Positions 8,069 to 16,157 of a stretch of DNA of 25,914 nucleotides are shown here, in pieces. The stretch spans positions 1-25,914 of the forward strand of contig CAJMJM010000013.1 of assembly GCA_905213725.1 (NCBI GenBank). The letters run 5' to 3'. This stretch comes from Collinsella aerofaciens (lineage in GTDB: Bacteria; Actinomycetota; Coriobacteriia; Coriobacteriales; Coriobacteriaceae). The notes beneath the pieces were generated by a model. That model searched no databases and had not been told where the DNA came from. It worked only from the letters and a program-made list of their open reading frames with translations. The position numbers were made by a program, and so were the translations under genes. Position 1 is the first letter of the stretch. Every line of letters starts with the position of its first letter.

Positions 8069-11000
8069 ATGCTGGAGCTCAAAGGTATTTGCAAAAGGTA
8101 CGTTACGCAGTCGTTTACGCAGGTGGCGCTCGACAGCGTGAGCCTGTCTTTTCGCGATAACGAGTTCGTGGCCATTCTGGGTCCCTCGGGTTCGGGCAAA
8201 ACCACGATGCTCAACGTTATCGGCGGACTCGACCACTTTGATTCTGGCGACCTGCTGATTGACGGCATCTCGACCAAGGACTTCCGCGACCGCGATTGGG
8301 ATGCCTACCGCAACAACCGCATCGGCTTTGTGTTCCAAAGCTATAACCTCATTCCGCATCAGACCATTTTGGAAAACGTGGAGCTGGCGCTCACGCTCAC
8401 GGGCGTGGGACATGCCGAGCGCCGCCAGCGTGCGCGCGAGGCGTTGGAGAAAGTCGGCTTGGGCGAGCACGTTAACAAGCGCCCGAGCCAGCTTTCGGGC
8501 GGGCAGATGCAGCGCGTGGCCATCGCCCGCGCCCTGATAAATGATCCTGAGATCGTTCTTGCCGACGAGCCGACCGGCGCTTTGGATTCAACGACATCCG
8601 TACAGGTCATGGACCTGCTCAAGGACGTGGCGCGCGACCGCCTGGTCATCATGGTCACGCACAATCCCGAGCTGGCGTACCAATATGCCACGCGCATCGT
8701 CAATCTGGCGGACGGCAAGATCACCGACGATTCCGATCCCTTCGATGCTGCCAAGGCCGCGCGCCGCGAAGCCAAGCCTACGCGCAAAACCTCGATGAGC
8801 TTTGTGACGGCGCTGGGGCTTTCTGCTCGAAACCTCATGACCAAGAAAGGCCGTACGGCCATGACTGCCTTTGCGGGCTCGATTGGCATTATCGGCATTG
8901 CGGCGATTCTGGCGCTGTCCAATGGTGTAAACGGCTACATCAAAAAGGTCGAGGAGGATACGCTCTCGAGCTACCCGCTCACCATTTCCAAGCAGGACTA
9001 CGACCTGTCGTCCATGATGGGTGGTCAGGGGGTTGCGGATGATGACTCGCCTGAAAACGTGGATTCGTCCGACGACAGTGCCGGCGACAAGGCTCAGGGA
9101 AACGATAAGATTCCCGTGGTCACGGCCGTAAAGGATATGTTTGCAAGTGTTAAGTCCAACGACATGACGAGCTTTAAGGCATGGCTCGATGCCGGTGGCG
9201 ACGGCATCGATAAAGAAGTCAACGCCATTCAGTACGGCTACGGTGTATCGCCGGTTGTCTATCGTGCCGGCAAGGGCGACGAGAAGCCCGTCCGGCTTGT
9301 TCCCAACGCTATGACCGAGGCCATGAGCGGAGGCGCGAGTTCGGCGGCAACGGTGAGCATGGAATCCATGGGAACCTCGGTCTTTAACGAGATGATTGAC
9401 GACCAGAGCCTGCTCGACAGCCAGTACGATGTCGTCGCCGGTCATTGGCCCACGTCTGCCAACGAAGCCGTGATGGTGCTCTCGAGTCGTGGCACGGTGG
9501 GCGACTACACGCTCTACAGCATCGGCGCGCTGGATATCAATGAGCTCAACGATCTGGTAAACAGCGCTATGACGGCTGACGGTGGGGTCGAAACGCCCGA
9601 GACCGGCACCGAATTTACCTACGACGATGCGCTGTCCACGACGTTTAAGGTGCTGTCGCCGGCCGATGCGTATCGCAAAAACGAAGAGACCGGCATGTGG
9701 ACCGATATGTCTGGCGACACCGACTTTATGGCCGCCAAGGTTGCCGACGGTATCGACGTGCACATTGTGGGCGTGGTGCGACCTAACGAGACCGCCAACG
9801 CGAGCGCGTTGTCTCCGGGTATTGCCTATACGCATGCACTGACTCGCCAGCTTATGGAGCGCGCCGCAAATTCGCAGATTGTGCAGGAGCAGCTTGCCCA
9901 CCCCGAGACGGATGTCTTTACGGGCAAAACCTTCGACGAACTGCAAGGCGAGGCCAAGCAAGGCGTTGATCTGGGCAGCATGTTCAGTGTGGACGAGGCG
10001 GCGCTCAAGAGCGCGTTCTCGTTCGATACCTCCGCGCTCTCGGGTGTTGCCGGCGGTATGGACCTGTCGGGTCTTGACTTGTCCGGGCTGGACATTGACC
10101 TTTCGGGCGTTGGCAAGGACATCGACTTCAGCGACATCATGGCAAAAGCGCCAACCCCAGATTTCTCGGGTATCTTTGACGGTCTGGAACTCACGCCCGA
10201 GCAAATGCAGCAGGTGGGAACACTAGCCAACCAGCTGTTTGAGGGCTTTTTGCAGTCTGATCAGTTTAAGGCGCTGTCGCCCGATAATCTTAAGGACGCG
10301 TCAAAGCTCGCCGCCGCATTCTCGACGTATCTTGAGAATGATGCCACGGCCCAGCAAATCCTTGCCCAGCTAACAGCGCTCGGCGGCGATGCCCTGGCCG
10401 AGCGCCTGCAGCAGGTGATGACCGACTATGTGCAAAAGCAGCTGGCTCCGTATCTGCAGCGGGCTATGGATCAGATGATGAAGGCAATTAGCGAGCAGAT
10501 AGCGTCGACGGTATCGTCCCAGCTCAAGGCGGGCGCAGCGGGGCTTATGGACCAGATGGCGACGCAGATGTCTTCGAGTTTTGCCAACTTGGCGAGCGCC
10601 ATGCACGTGGATGCGAGCGCCTTTGCTCGTGCCATCCATTTCAACATGGACGCCGAGGATCTGAGTTCGCTCATGATGAGTTATGCCAAGGCATCGCAGC
10701 TTACCTATGACAACAACCTGACCACACTGGGTTATGCGGACGAGGCGGACCCCATCTCGGTTAAGATTTTCCCGCGCGACTTTGAGGCCAAGGAGCGCGT
10801 ACTCGATCACATCGATGCGTACAACAAGCAGGTCAAAGCCGCTGGCCACGATGATCGGGCAATTTCGTACACAGACTACATGGGCATCATCATGGGTTCG
10901 GTGACCGACATCGTGAACACCATCAGCTTGGTGCTCATCGCATTCGTGAGTATCAGTCTGGTGGTGAGCTCCATCATGATCGGCATCATCACCTACATCA

Positions 11001-11323
11001 GCGTGCTGGAACGCAAAAAGGAGATTGGCATCCTGCGTGCGATCGGCGCGTCGAAGCGTAACGTGGCCAACGTATTCAATGCCGAGACCTTTATCGAGGG
11101 CCGCATTGCCGGCGTCTTTGCCATTGTCGTCGTGGTGGCCGTGAGCTTTCCGGTTAATGCCTGGGCGCTTACTGCCAAACAGGTACCCAATCTGATGAGC
11201 CTGCCCGTGCAGGATGCGCTGGTGCTCATTGCAATTTCGGTGCTGCTGACGGTTGTTGCCGGCCTGCTGCCGGCCCGCAGCGCATCCAAAAAAGACCCCG
11301 TGGAAGCCCTGCGCTCCGAATAA
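8069..11323 (+). CDS. Fused ABC transporter ATPase-permease with large extracytoplasmic domain
   Basis: A 1084-residue protein starting at ATG 8069 with AGGAGAGG upstream. The N-terminal ABC ATPase (1-225) has Walker A GPSGSGKTT (38-46), signature LSGGQMQRVAIARAL (142-156), Walker B with DEPTGALD (166-173) and the H-loop VTHN. TM1 is about 264-284. A 650-residue extracytoplasmic domain follows, with an acidic patch near 320-350, DLSGLD repeats near 665-690 and long amphipathic helices about 700-880. Three C-terminal helices (about 950-975, 1013-1030, 1050-1068) with ERKKEIGILRAIGASKR form a FtsX/MacB-type permease domain. The type VII (MacB/LolC-like) mechanotransmission family is therefore likely; it would dimerise as one gene. 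Probable export or envelope function (peptide, toxin or lipoprotein handling); substrate unknown. No partner gene is adjacent. Confidence 0.9.
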   Translation: MLELKGICKRYVTQSFTQVALDSVSLSFRDNEFVAILGPSGSGKTTMLNVIGGLDHFDSGDLLIDGISTKDFRDRDWDAYRNNRIGFVFQSYNLIPHQTILENVELALTLTGVGHAERRQRAREALEKVGLGEHVNKRPSQLSGGQMQRVAIARALINDPEIVLADEPTGALDSTTSVQVMDLLKDVARDRLVIMVTHNPELAYQYATRIVNLADGKITDDSDPFDAAKAARREAKPTRKTSMSFVTALGLSARNLMTKKGRTAMTAFAGSIGIIGIAAILALSNGVNGYIKKVEEDTLSSYPLTISKQDYDLSSMMGGQGVADDDSPENVDSSDDSAGDKAQGNDKIPVVTAVKDMFASVKSNDMTSFKAWLDAGGDGIDKEVNAIQYGYGVSPVVYRAGKGDEKPVRLVPNAMTEAMSGGASSAATVSMESMGTSVFNEMIDDQSLLDSQYDVVAGHWPTSANEAVMVLSSRGTVGDYTLYSIGALDINELNDLVNSAMTADGGVETPETGTEFTYDDALSTTFKVLSPADAYRKNEETGMWTDMSGDTDFMAAKVADGIDVHIVGVVRPNETANASALSPGIAYTHALTRQLMERAANSQIVQEQLAHPETDVFTGKTFDELQGEAKQGVDLGSMFSVDEAALKSAFSFDTSALSGVAGGMDLSGLDLSGLDIDLSGVGKDIDFSDIMAKAPTPDFSGIFDGLELTPEQMQQVGTLANQLFEGFLQSDQFKALSPDNLKDASKLAAAFSTYLENDATAQQILAQLTALGGDALAERLQQVMTDYVQKQLAPYLQRAMDQMMKAISEQIASTVSSQLKAGAAGLMDQMATQMSSSFANLASAMHVDASAFARAIHFNMDAEDLSSLMMSYAKASQLTYDNNLTTLGYADEADPISVKIFPRDFEAKERVLDHIDAYNKQVKAAGHDDRAISYTDYMGIIMGSVTDIVNTISLVLIAFVSISLVVSSIMIGIITYISVLERKKEIGILRAIGASKRNVANVFNAETFIEGRIAGVFAIVVVVAVSFPVNAWALTAKQVPNLMSLPVQDALVLIAISVLLTVVAGLLPARSASKKDPVEALRSE

Positions 11324-11355
11324 TGTGACAAAGGGACGGCCCCTTTGTCACATTG
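11322..11355. repeat. TGTGACAAAGGG dispersed palindrome, copy 1
   Basis: AATGTGACAAAGGG and CCCCTTTGTCACATT form a 14-bp stem around a short ACGG core, beginning at the stop codon of the ABC gene. Further copies are at 17509 and 17822. On the plus strand it is followed by TTGAG and a smaller AGACCC…GGGTCT stem (11357-11379) ending in GGTCTAAT, an arrangement also seen after copy 2. It may double as a terminator stem for the ABC gene, though no T-run follows. Confidence 0.8.
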
Positions 11356-11423
11356 AGACCCTTGCGAAAACGGGGTCTAATTACCGTTCGGCAGGATAAG
11401 AACTCCCTCTCCCCGCTTAATGC

Positions 11424-11452
11424 TTGACGAAGAGTCCTCTGGTTTATATACC
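11424..11452 (+). promoter_or_regulatory. Promoter of first MFS gene
   Basis: TTGACG (11424-11429), 17-bp spacer, TATACC (11447-11452). It is a strong -35 and fair -10, and the -10 is overlapped by the palindromic candidate TetR operator. Confidence 0.6.
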
Positions 11453-11467
11453 TATCGGTAGGCATAT
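11446..11467. promoter_or_regulatory. Candidate TetR operator at first MFS promoter
   Basis: The near-palindrome CCTATCGGTAGG (11451-11462) lies over the -10. Its right half CGGTAGGCAT closely matches CGGTAGGTAT at 13633-13642 and CGGTATGTAT at 13584-13593 in front of the deiminase operon, so one regulator probably binds all three. Position over the -10 fits repression. Confidence 0.55.
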
Positions 11468-11498
11468 AGGATGTATTGCCGATAGAAATGGAGCAACC

Positions 11499-12779
11499 AT
11501 GACTCTCACCACACCAGCCAAAAAAGATTGTCTCCGTGAAAGCGGCGCATTTGCTTGGGTCGTCGTTATTGCGCTCGGCTTAATGTCCGCCGGAACAACT
11601 GGCACATATAGCATTATTGCCGGCTCATTCGTTGCTCCAGTATGTGAAGATCTGGGCTTTGACTACACTTCTTTTTCTTTCTATTTCACCGCGATTCTTC
11701 TTGGCCTTGCGCTTGGGCTTCCGCTTTTGAGTCGCTTCATTCCAAAAGTAATCGGCAAACCATGGCATATTTGCATTGAACTCGTCCTTATTGTCGCCGG
11801 CGCCGCAATGGCGTTCTACACCGAGGTCTGGATGTTCACCGTCTCCGCCGCAGTGATCGGCATCTGCTTTTCGTTTACAACGGGCGTCTGCATGTCCGAT
11901 GTCATTGACCAATGGTTCAGCAAATCGTCCGGTCTTGCCATCGGCCTCGCTTGGGGCGTTAATTCTCTCTGTACGCTGCTATTGAGTCCTGTCATTACGC
12001 TGGTCATCGAGCAGCAAGGCTGGCGTACGGGATACATCGTGCTTGCGGCCGTTTCTGCAGCTATGATTTTGCCTGCAAGCGCATTTATCATTCGCCTTAA
12101 CCCCTCTGATCGCAACATGCTTCCGTACGGAGAGACCGCCTCCGAAACCCATGAGAGCTGCAGCGCCGATGAGCAGGAAGATGTTCTTTCGGGCATGGCA
12201 CTCCGCGATGCCGCGAAAACGCCGTCTTTTATTCTCTGTGTCCTCTTGCTTTGCGTGGCGCAGCTCACCTGCTGCATGAACCAGCTGTTTCCAACCTATG
12301 CAAGCGAGGTCGGTTTCAATCCTATCGTAGGAAGCTTAATGGTCTCGGCAGCTTCACTCTCCGATATCTTCCTAAATCCCTTCGTGGGCAAAACATGCGA
12401 CAAGCTTGGCGCTATTAAAGCAACGGTCGCATGGACAGGTGTCAGCATTCTTTCATTCCTGCTTCTTATCATTGGCGGAAGCAATGAGACCGTTTCCATC
12501 ATTGCAGCTGGTGTAAACGATGTCATGTTCGCCATCGTTGGAACCGCAATGCCGATGCTTCTACTCTCGCTCTTTGGATCACGCGATTTTGGAAGGATCT
12601 ATTCGATCGTTTGCTCAGCGGGCTATGTCGTCGGTGCTTTTGGAATGCCGGTCATGATGAAGGTTTACGGCATGGCGGGGTCATTCCAGGGAGTATTTAT
12701 CTTCTGCATTGCCTGCAACCTTATGATTGCTGCGTTTGCTATCGTTTCCGGCTTTCTCAATAAGGCTGCTGAAAAGTAA
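11499..12779 (+). CDS. MFS transporter (first paralogue)
   Basis: A 426-residue, about 12-helix major facilitator starting at ATG 11499 with GGAG five bases upstream. The first helix begins AWVVVIALGLMSAGTTG and the loop after helix 2 carries the FIPKVIGKPW segment; a charged central loop (about 205-235) separates the two six-helix halves. It is closely similar along its whole length to the MFS protein at 16158, including the exact stretches LTCCMNQLFPTYASEVGF and GVFIFCIACN, so the two are paralogues. The overall look is of the monocarboxylate/oxalate-formate (MCT/OFA) type, not a polyamine or arginine antiporter; that assignment is from memory. Base use is visibly more AT-rich than its paralogue. 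Probably imports or exchanges the substrate of the deiminase locus. Confidence 0.88.
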   Translation: MTLTTPAKKDCLRESGAFAWVVVIALGLMSAGTTGTYSIIAGSFVAPVCEDLGFDYTSFSFYFTAILLGLALGLPLLSRFIPKVIGKPWHICIELVLIVAGAAMAFYTEVWMFTVSAAVIGICFSFTTGVCMSDVIDQWFSKSSGLAIGLAWGVNSLCTLLLSPVITLVIEQQGWRTGYIVLAAVSAAMILPASAFIIRLNPSDRNMLPYGETASETHESCSADEQEDVLSGMALRDAAKTPSFILCVLLLCVAQLTCCMNQLFPTYASEVGFNPIVGSLMVSAASLSDIFLNPFVGKTCDKLGAIKATVAWTGVSILSFLLLIIGGSNETVSIIAAGVNDVMFAIVGTAMPMLLLSLFGSRDFGRIYSIVCSAGYVVGAFGMPVMMKVYGMAGSFQGVFIFCIACNLMIAAFAIVSGFLNKAAEK

Positions 12780-12784
12780 TAAGC

Positions 12785-12800
12785 GCCGATTTGCATCGGC
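12785..12800. other. Small perfect hairpin after first MFS gene
   Basis: GCCGAT-TTGC-ATCGGC directly after the stop. Short and without T-run; possible 3'-end stabiliser upstream of the true terminator. Confidence 0.4.
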
Positions 12801-12814
12801 ATAGATTGCCACGC

Positions 12815-12863
12815 AACAGGGGTTGACTCCAAGCCAGACTGGAGTCAACCCCTGTTTTCGTTT
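12815..12863 (+). terminator. Strong intrinsic terminator after first MFS gene
   Basis: AACAGGGGTTGACTCCA (12815-12831) pairs with TGGAGTCAACCCCTGTT (12840-12856), loop of 8, followed by TTTTCGTTTT. It ends the MFS transcript before the convergent TetR gene. Confidence 0.92.
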
Positions 12864-12917
12864 TAAAGGTTGCCCGCAGGCACCATGGGTGCCAACATGC
12901 GCTTCAGCTTGGCTGGT

Positions 12918-13496
12918 TTATTTGAACATAAGCTCGACTATTCCCGCCCAAACCGCTTTTTCATCAATATCCTCACCCTGAGCGACCGTATTGCTTGCTC
13001 CCTCCAGAACGGTATAAAGAATTTGTACGTAGAGCATTACGTCGGCGCTATCGGAAAACGCGCCAATCTCTACACCATGAAGAAGGATGTCTTTAAGCGC
13101 ATCCATGGTTCGTTTGGTCGCCGTCGCTTGACGTTCCTGAACTGCAGGAATTCGATTTGCTTGAACGCTAACCTCGGCCAGCACGCGCCGGCGCTTTTCA
13201 TCGCTTCGATAGCCACCTATAACTGAATTGCCGAGCTCGATAAGCGCGGCCTTGAACCCGTCCCTATCGACTATTAGCGAGTAGTCGCGCTGATAGTCAA
13301 TGGTCGGAAACATGCTGTCCAAGAGCGTAGTGAAAATCTCCTCTTTAGAGGGAAAGTAGTAGTACACCGACGGCTTGGATATACCGACAAAGTCGCAAAT
13401 CTTTCCGATAGACGCTTTGTCATAACCGACTTCTGCCACAAGATCGTACATTGCGTCCAATATTTTTTTTCTTGTGCTCACGCTGCATTTCTCCAT
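12918..13496 (-). CDS. TetR-family transcriptional regulator
   Basis: A 192-residue protein. Residues about 7-55 are a TetR DNA-binding domain (TRKKILDAMYDLVAEVGYDKAS, then IGKICDFVGISKPSVYYYF and SKEEIF). The remainder is a helical ligand/dimer domain with no family I can name. ATG 13496 has GGAAGTG upstream; a GTG five codons later (13481) behind GGAG is an alternative start. It lies convergent to the first MFS gene and divergent from the deiminase operon. Palindromes with the shared half-site CGGTAG are found in front of both targets but not elsewhere that I saw, so it most likely represses both and responds to the pathway substrate. AT-rich compared with its surroundings. Confidence 0.92.
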   Translation of the reverse strand: MEKCSVSTRKKILDAMYDLVAEVGYDKASIGKICDFVGISKPSVYYYFPSKEEIFTTLLDSMFPTIDYQRDYSLIVDRDGFKAALIELGNSVIGGYRSDEKRRRVLAEVSVQANRIPAVQERQATATKRTMDALKDILLHGVEIGAFSDSADVMLYVQILYTVLEGASNTVAQGEDIDEKAVWAGIVELMFK

Positions 13497-13573
13497 CGCA
13501 AATCACTTCCGCACTACCAACATTATTAAGGATGGCAACGGAACATCAATTTGTGTCCAAACATGACCACTAT

Positions 13574-13593
13574 ATACGGTGAACGGTATGTAT
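13574..13593. promoter_or_regulatory. Candidate TetR operator C (tetR-deiminase intergenic)
   Basis: ATACGGTGAACGGTAT (13574-13589) is palindromic apart from one G/G position, and extends to the half-site CGGTATGTAT. Its centre is 50 bp from that of operator B, close to a whole number of helical turns, so two dimers could bind one face. Near the tetR start, so autoregulation is plausible. Confidence 0.5.
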
Positions 13594-13624
13594 CAGTAGG
13601 CGAGCGGCAATTATTCAAAACTAT

Positions 13625-13642
13625 CTACCGAACGGTAGGTAT
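13625..13642. promoter_or_regulatory. Candidate TetR operator B (deiminase promoter)
   Basis: CTACCGAACGGTAG (13625-13638) has perfect 6-bp arms, with the right half extending to CGGTAGGTAT. It is the best palindrome of the three and lies about 80 bp before the deiminase start. A clear -35/-10 pair could not be assigned; TATAGT at 13640-13645 is a possible -10. Confidence 0.6.
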
Positions 13643-13720
13643 AGTAGTGCTATAGCAGGTGAAACCCCGCTATTGTCGCGGCCGGACAGCATCGCGGGAA
13701 ACCCGACGGAAGGACCAACC

Positions 13721-14959
13721 ATGTACGAGAACTATCGTATGCCGGGCGAGTTCGAGAAGCGCTCCAACGTCTATGTGACATGGCTTCCCGATTACATCCG
13801 TGCAGAGGGCTATGATAACCGCCAGCCCTGCGTTGACGTGATCAAGGCTCTGCTCGAGTATGGCGACGTTACGGTCAACCTCAATTGCGGTACCCCCGGC
13901 TCCTATGAGGAGGCTTGCTCGCGCCTGAAGGAGGAGGGGGTTGCTCTTGATCGCATCGAGATCACGCAGTTCGAAGACTCCAACTTCTATGTCCGCGACA
14001 ACGGTCCCAGCATCATGGTCCACGACAAGGGCCATTCTAATATGGTCAACACCGCTTGGACCTAATACGGCGTGTGGGACAAGAACACCACGGAGTGCCA
14101 GTCCGCACGTAAGGCAGCGGTTCACATGGCGGTTGCGCTCGGTTGCTTCGATATCGTCAATTCCGAAATGGTTTCGGAGGGCGGCGACCGCGAGTTTGAC
14201 GGTCACGGCACTCTGATCGCAATCGAGGACACGGAATGCCGCAAGCGTAATCCCGAGTTCACGAAAGAGGAAGTAGAGGCCGAGTATAAGCGCATCTACA
14301 ACCTCAACAAGGTTATCTGGCTTCCGCAGCCTATGCTCGAGGACGACGACTATCGACTGGGCATCCTCGACGAGAAGGAAGACGGAACTCCCGTCTTTGG
14401 CATGAGCTTTGCAGCTCACATTGATGAGATGTGTCGCTTTATCACTCCGAACAAGATTCTTCTTGCCGAGGTGTCCGATGAAGAGGCAGCCTCGAGCAAG
14501 GCTGGAGCAGAGTCTCGTCGCCGCATTGAGGCAGCCTACGAGATCCTGAGCAACGAAACGGACTGGGAGGGCAAGCCCTTCGAGATCGTTCGTATGCCCA
14601 CCGCCGAGCCTATTGAAGTCGTTATCGCCCCTGGCGATGAGGATTACGAGCTCTATAAGGGCTTCATCGACGAAATGGGCGGCAAGTTTATGGATGGCAC
14701 TCCCTGGCCCGAGGGCCCCGTCCACTTCTACGCAGCAGCGAGCTACTGCAACTTCCTCATCTGCAATGGCGTCGTTCTTGGTCAGCGTTATTACCACGAG
14801 GGCATGAACGAAGTCGTGAAGGAGAAGGACGAGCAGGCCAAAGCCGTTCTTGAGAGCTGCTTCCCCGATCGCAAAGTCATCATGATTGACTCTCTCGCGC
14901 TTAACCTGTCCGGCGGCGGCGTGCACTGCTGGACCAAGGACGTGGCAGCCAGCTGCTAG
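13721..14959 (+). pseudogene. Agmatine-deiminase-family gene interrupted by an in-frame TAA
   Basis: Begins at ATG 13721 behind GGAAGGA. 114 residues are read, then TAA at 14063-14065 (…NTAWT-stop-YGVWDK…), and the same frame continues to 14959. Across the stop the family motifs are all there: RDNGP (92-96), EGGDREFDGHGT, AAHIDEMCRF and the catalytic-Cys region SGGGVHCWTK near the end. No frameshift is needed. A restart at GTG 14072 has no ribosome site and would lack the RDNGP region, so active enzyme would not be expected from two pieces. Intact relatives hydrolyse a guanidino group to a ureido group plus ammonia (agmatine to N-carbamoylputrescine in AguA). At 412 codons it is longer than usual, with an acidic insert before the HID motif, so the substrate may differ. 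Either a recent nonsense mutation or a sequencing error. Confidence 0.85.
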
Positions 14960-15006
14960 CGAGCCTTTGAGCCTGCACTGTCTGATTTAGGCGCCACACT
15001 TACTGC

Positions 15007-15038
15007 TCCCCGAGGGATATCCGTGTTTCCCTCGGGGA
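15007..15038 (+). other. Strong hairpin between deiminase and carbamoyltransferase genes
   Basis: TCCCCGAGGGA (15007-15017) pairs perfectly with TCCCTCGGGGA (15028-15038), 11 bp with a 10-nt loop. No T-run follows, so it is more likely an mRNA-processing or stability element that sets different levels of the two genes than a full terminator. The 122-bp gap holds nothing else I can identify except the AAAGGAA ribosome site. Confidence 0.6.
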
Positions 15039-15081
15039 CACATTCGACATTCATCTATCACTAAATGGAAAGGAAATAGGC

Positions 15082-16146
15082 ATGAACAACAGCCTCCGCG
15101 GTCGCGACTACATCAACATCCATGATCTCTCCTCCGAGGATTTCCGCTATCTCATCGATCTTGCCTGGAACCTTAAGGCTCAGAAGAAGTCTGGTGTCGA
15201 CCAGCGCTACTTCCCCGGCAAAAACGTCCTCGCCAACTTTGAGTGGGGCTCGACTCGTACTCGTTGCGCATTCGAGACCTCCTGCAACGATTTGGGCATG
15301 GGCTTCACTTATCTGACCAACTCCCACATGGGTGACTGCGAGACCGTCAAGGACGCCATGCGCGTCTTTAACGGCATGTATGATCTCATCGTCTACCGCG
15401 CACAGAAGGACGAGCAGTTCCTCTATGACGTCGCCGACCTGGTTGACATCCCGGTCATCAATGCCCTTACTCTCGGCGATCACCCGACTCAGATGCTCGC
15501 TGACGCTCTTACGATGGAAGAGCAATGGGGCGGTTTGCGTACGAGCCGCGGCAAGAAGATGGCTTTCGTTGGCAACTGCGCCGGCGCCCCGGTGTGGTAT
15601 GGCCGTCTGTGCGCTATGCTCGACATGGACTTCCTCGCCATCGGCCCCGACGACCTCCGTCATCAGATGTGCAAGGAAATGATCGAAGAGGTGGAGGCCT
15701 GCTACGCCAAGTACGCTCCCAATAGGACCTTTACCATCACCTCTGACCTCGATGCCCTGGATGGCGTTGACGTTATCGTTACCGAGGAGTGGCGCTACAT
15801 CAACCCCGAGTGCGGCGAAGAGGTTCTGGATCCCGACGACTACAACTCCTGGCTGGGCGATGCCGAGTCTTTGTACCCCTATCGCGTCACCAGCGAGCTG
15901 TGCAAGCGCACCAACAATCCCGACATCTTCTGCATGCATGAGCTTCCCTCTGTCCATAACGCAGATCACCGTGTCGGCAAAATGCTCCTCGACCAGTGCA
16001 AGAACGACCTCCATCGCGAAATCATCACCGAGGGCTTTGAGATTGCCGACGAGTGCTTTGAGGCCAACGCTTCGGTCATCTTCCGTGAGGCAGAGAACCG
16101 TCAGCACACCATCAAGGCCGTTATGTGTGCCCTTCTGGGTCTCTAG
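15082..16146 (+). CDS. Divergent carbamoyltransferase (ornithine/putrescine carbamoyltransferase-like)
   Basis: A 354-residue protein starting at ATG 15082 with AAAGGAA upstream. The carbamoyl-phosphate site is conserved: STRTR (57-61), and HPTQMLAD (134-141). The second-substrate region is not typical: the usual HCLP motif of ornithine-type enzymes reads HELP (286-289, with a Cys two residues earlier in FCMHELP), and the specificity loop reads VTEEWRYINPE in place of the VSMG-type loop. In catabolism the family splits a ureido compound with phosphate into an amine and carbamoyl phosphate. Placed after the deiminase, it should act on the deiminase product, but the changed motif argues against plain citrulline/ornithine chemistry. 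Carbamate kinase, the usual next step, is not in the window. Its stop overlaps the ribosome site of the MFS gene behind it. Confidence 0.85.
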   Translation: MNNSLRGRDYINIHDLSSEDFRYLIDLAWNLKAQKKSGVDQRYFPGKNVLANFEWGSTRTRCAFETSCNDLGMGFTYLTNSHMGDCETVKDAMRVFNGMYDLIVYRAQKDEQFLYDVADLVDIPVINALTLGDHPTQMLADALTMEEQWGGLRTSRGKKMAFVGNCAGAPVWYGRLCAMLDMDFLAIGPDDLRHQMCKEMIEEVEACYAKYAPNRTFTITSDLDALDGVDVIVTEEWRYINPECGEEVLDPDDYNSWLGDAESLYPYRVTSELCKRTNNPDIFCMHELPSVHNADHRVGKMLLDQCKNDLHREIITEGFEIADECFEANASVIFREAENRQHTIKAVMCALLGL

Positions 16147-16157
16147 GAGCTGTATCA

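Noticed and set aside
8588..10204. A 538-codon open frame antisense to the ABC transporter, and similar long antisense frames at 13670-14926, 15061-16197, 16173-17489 and 21024-22298
   Set aside because: They lie exactly opposite genes with clear catalytic motifs; GC-rich codon bias opens these frames. Their products are low-complexity His/Arg/Val-rich and match no family I know.
11424..11498. N-terminal extension of the first MFS protein from TTG 11424
   Set aside because: That TTG is the promoter -35; the extension crosses the -10 and operator, and a ribosome site lies before ATG 11499.
14063..14065. Programmed readthrough or codon reassignment of TAA
   Set aside because: The two internal TAA codons (1204-1206 and 14063-14065) share no flanking context or downstream structure, and TAA ends several normal genes here (for example 6814, 7813 is TAG, 22220, 25423), so reassignment is unlikely.
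14072..14959. Separate deiminase gene restarting at GTG 14072
   Set aside because: No Shine-Dalgarno sequence before it, and the product would lack the N-terminal RDNGP region needed by the family.
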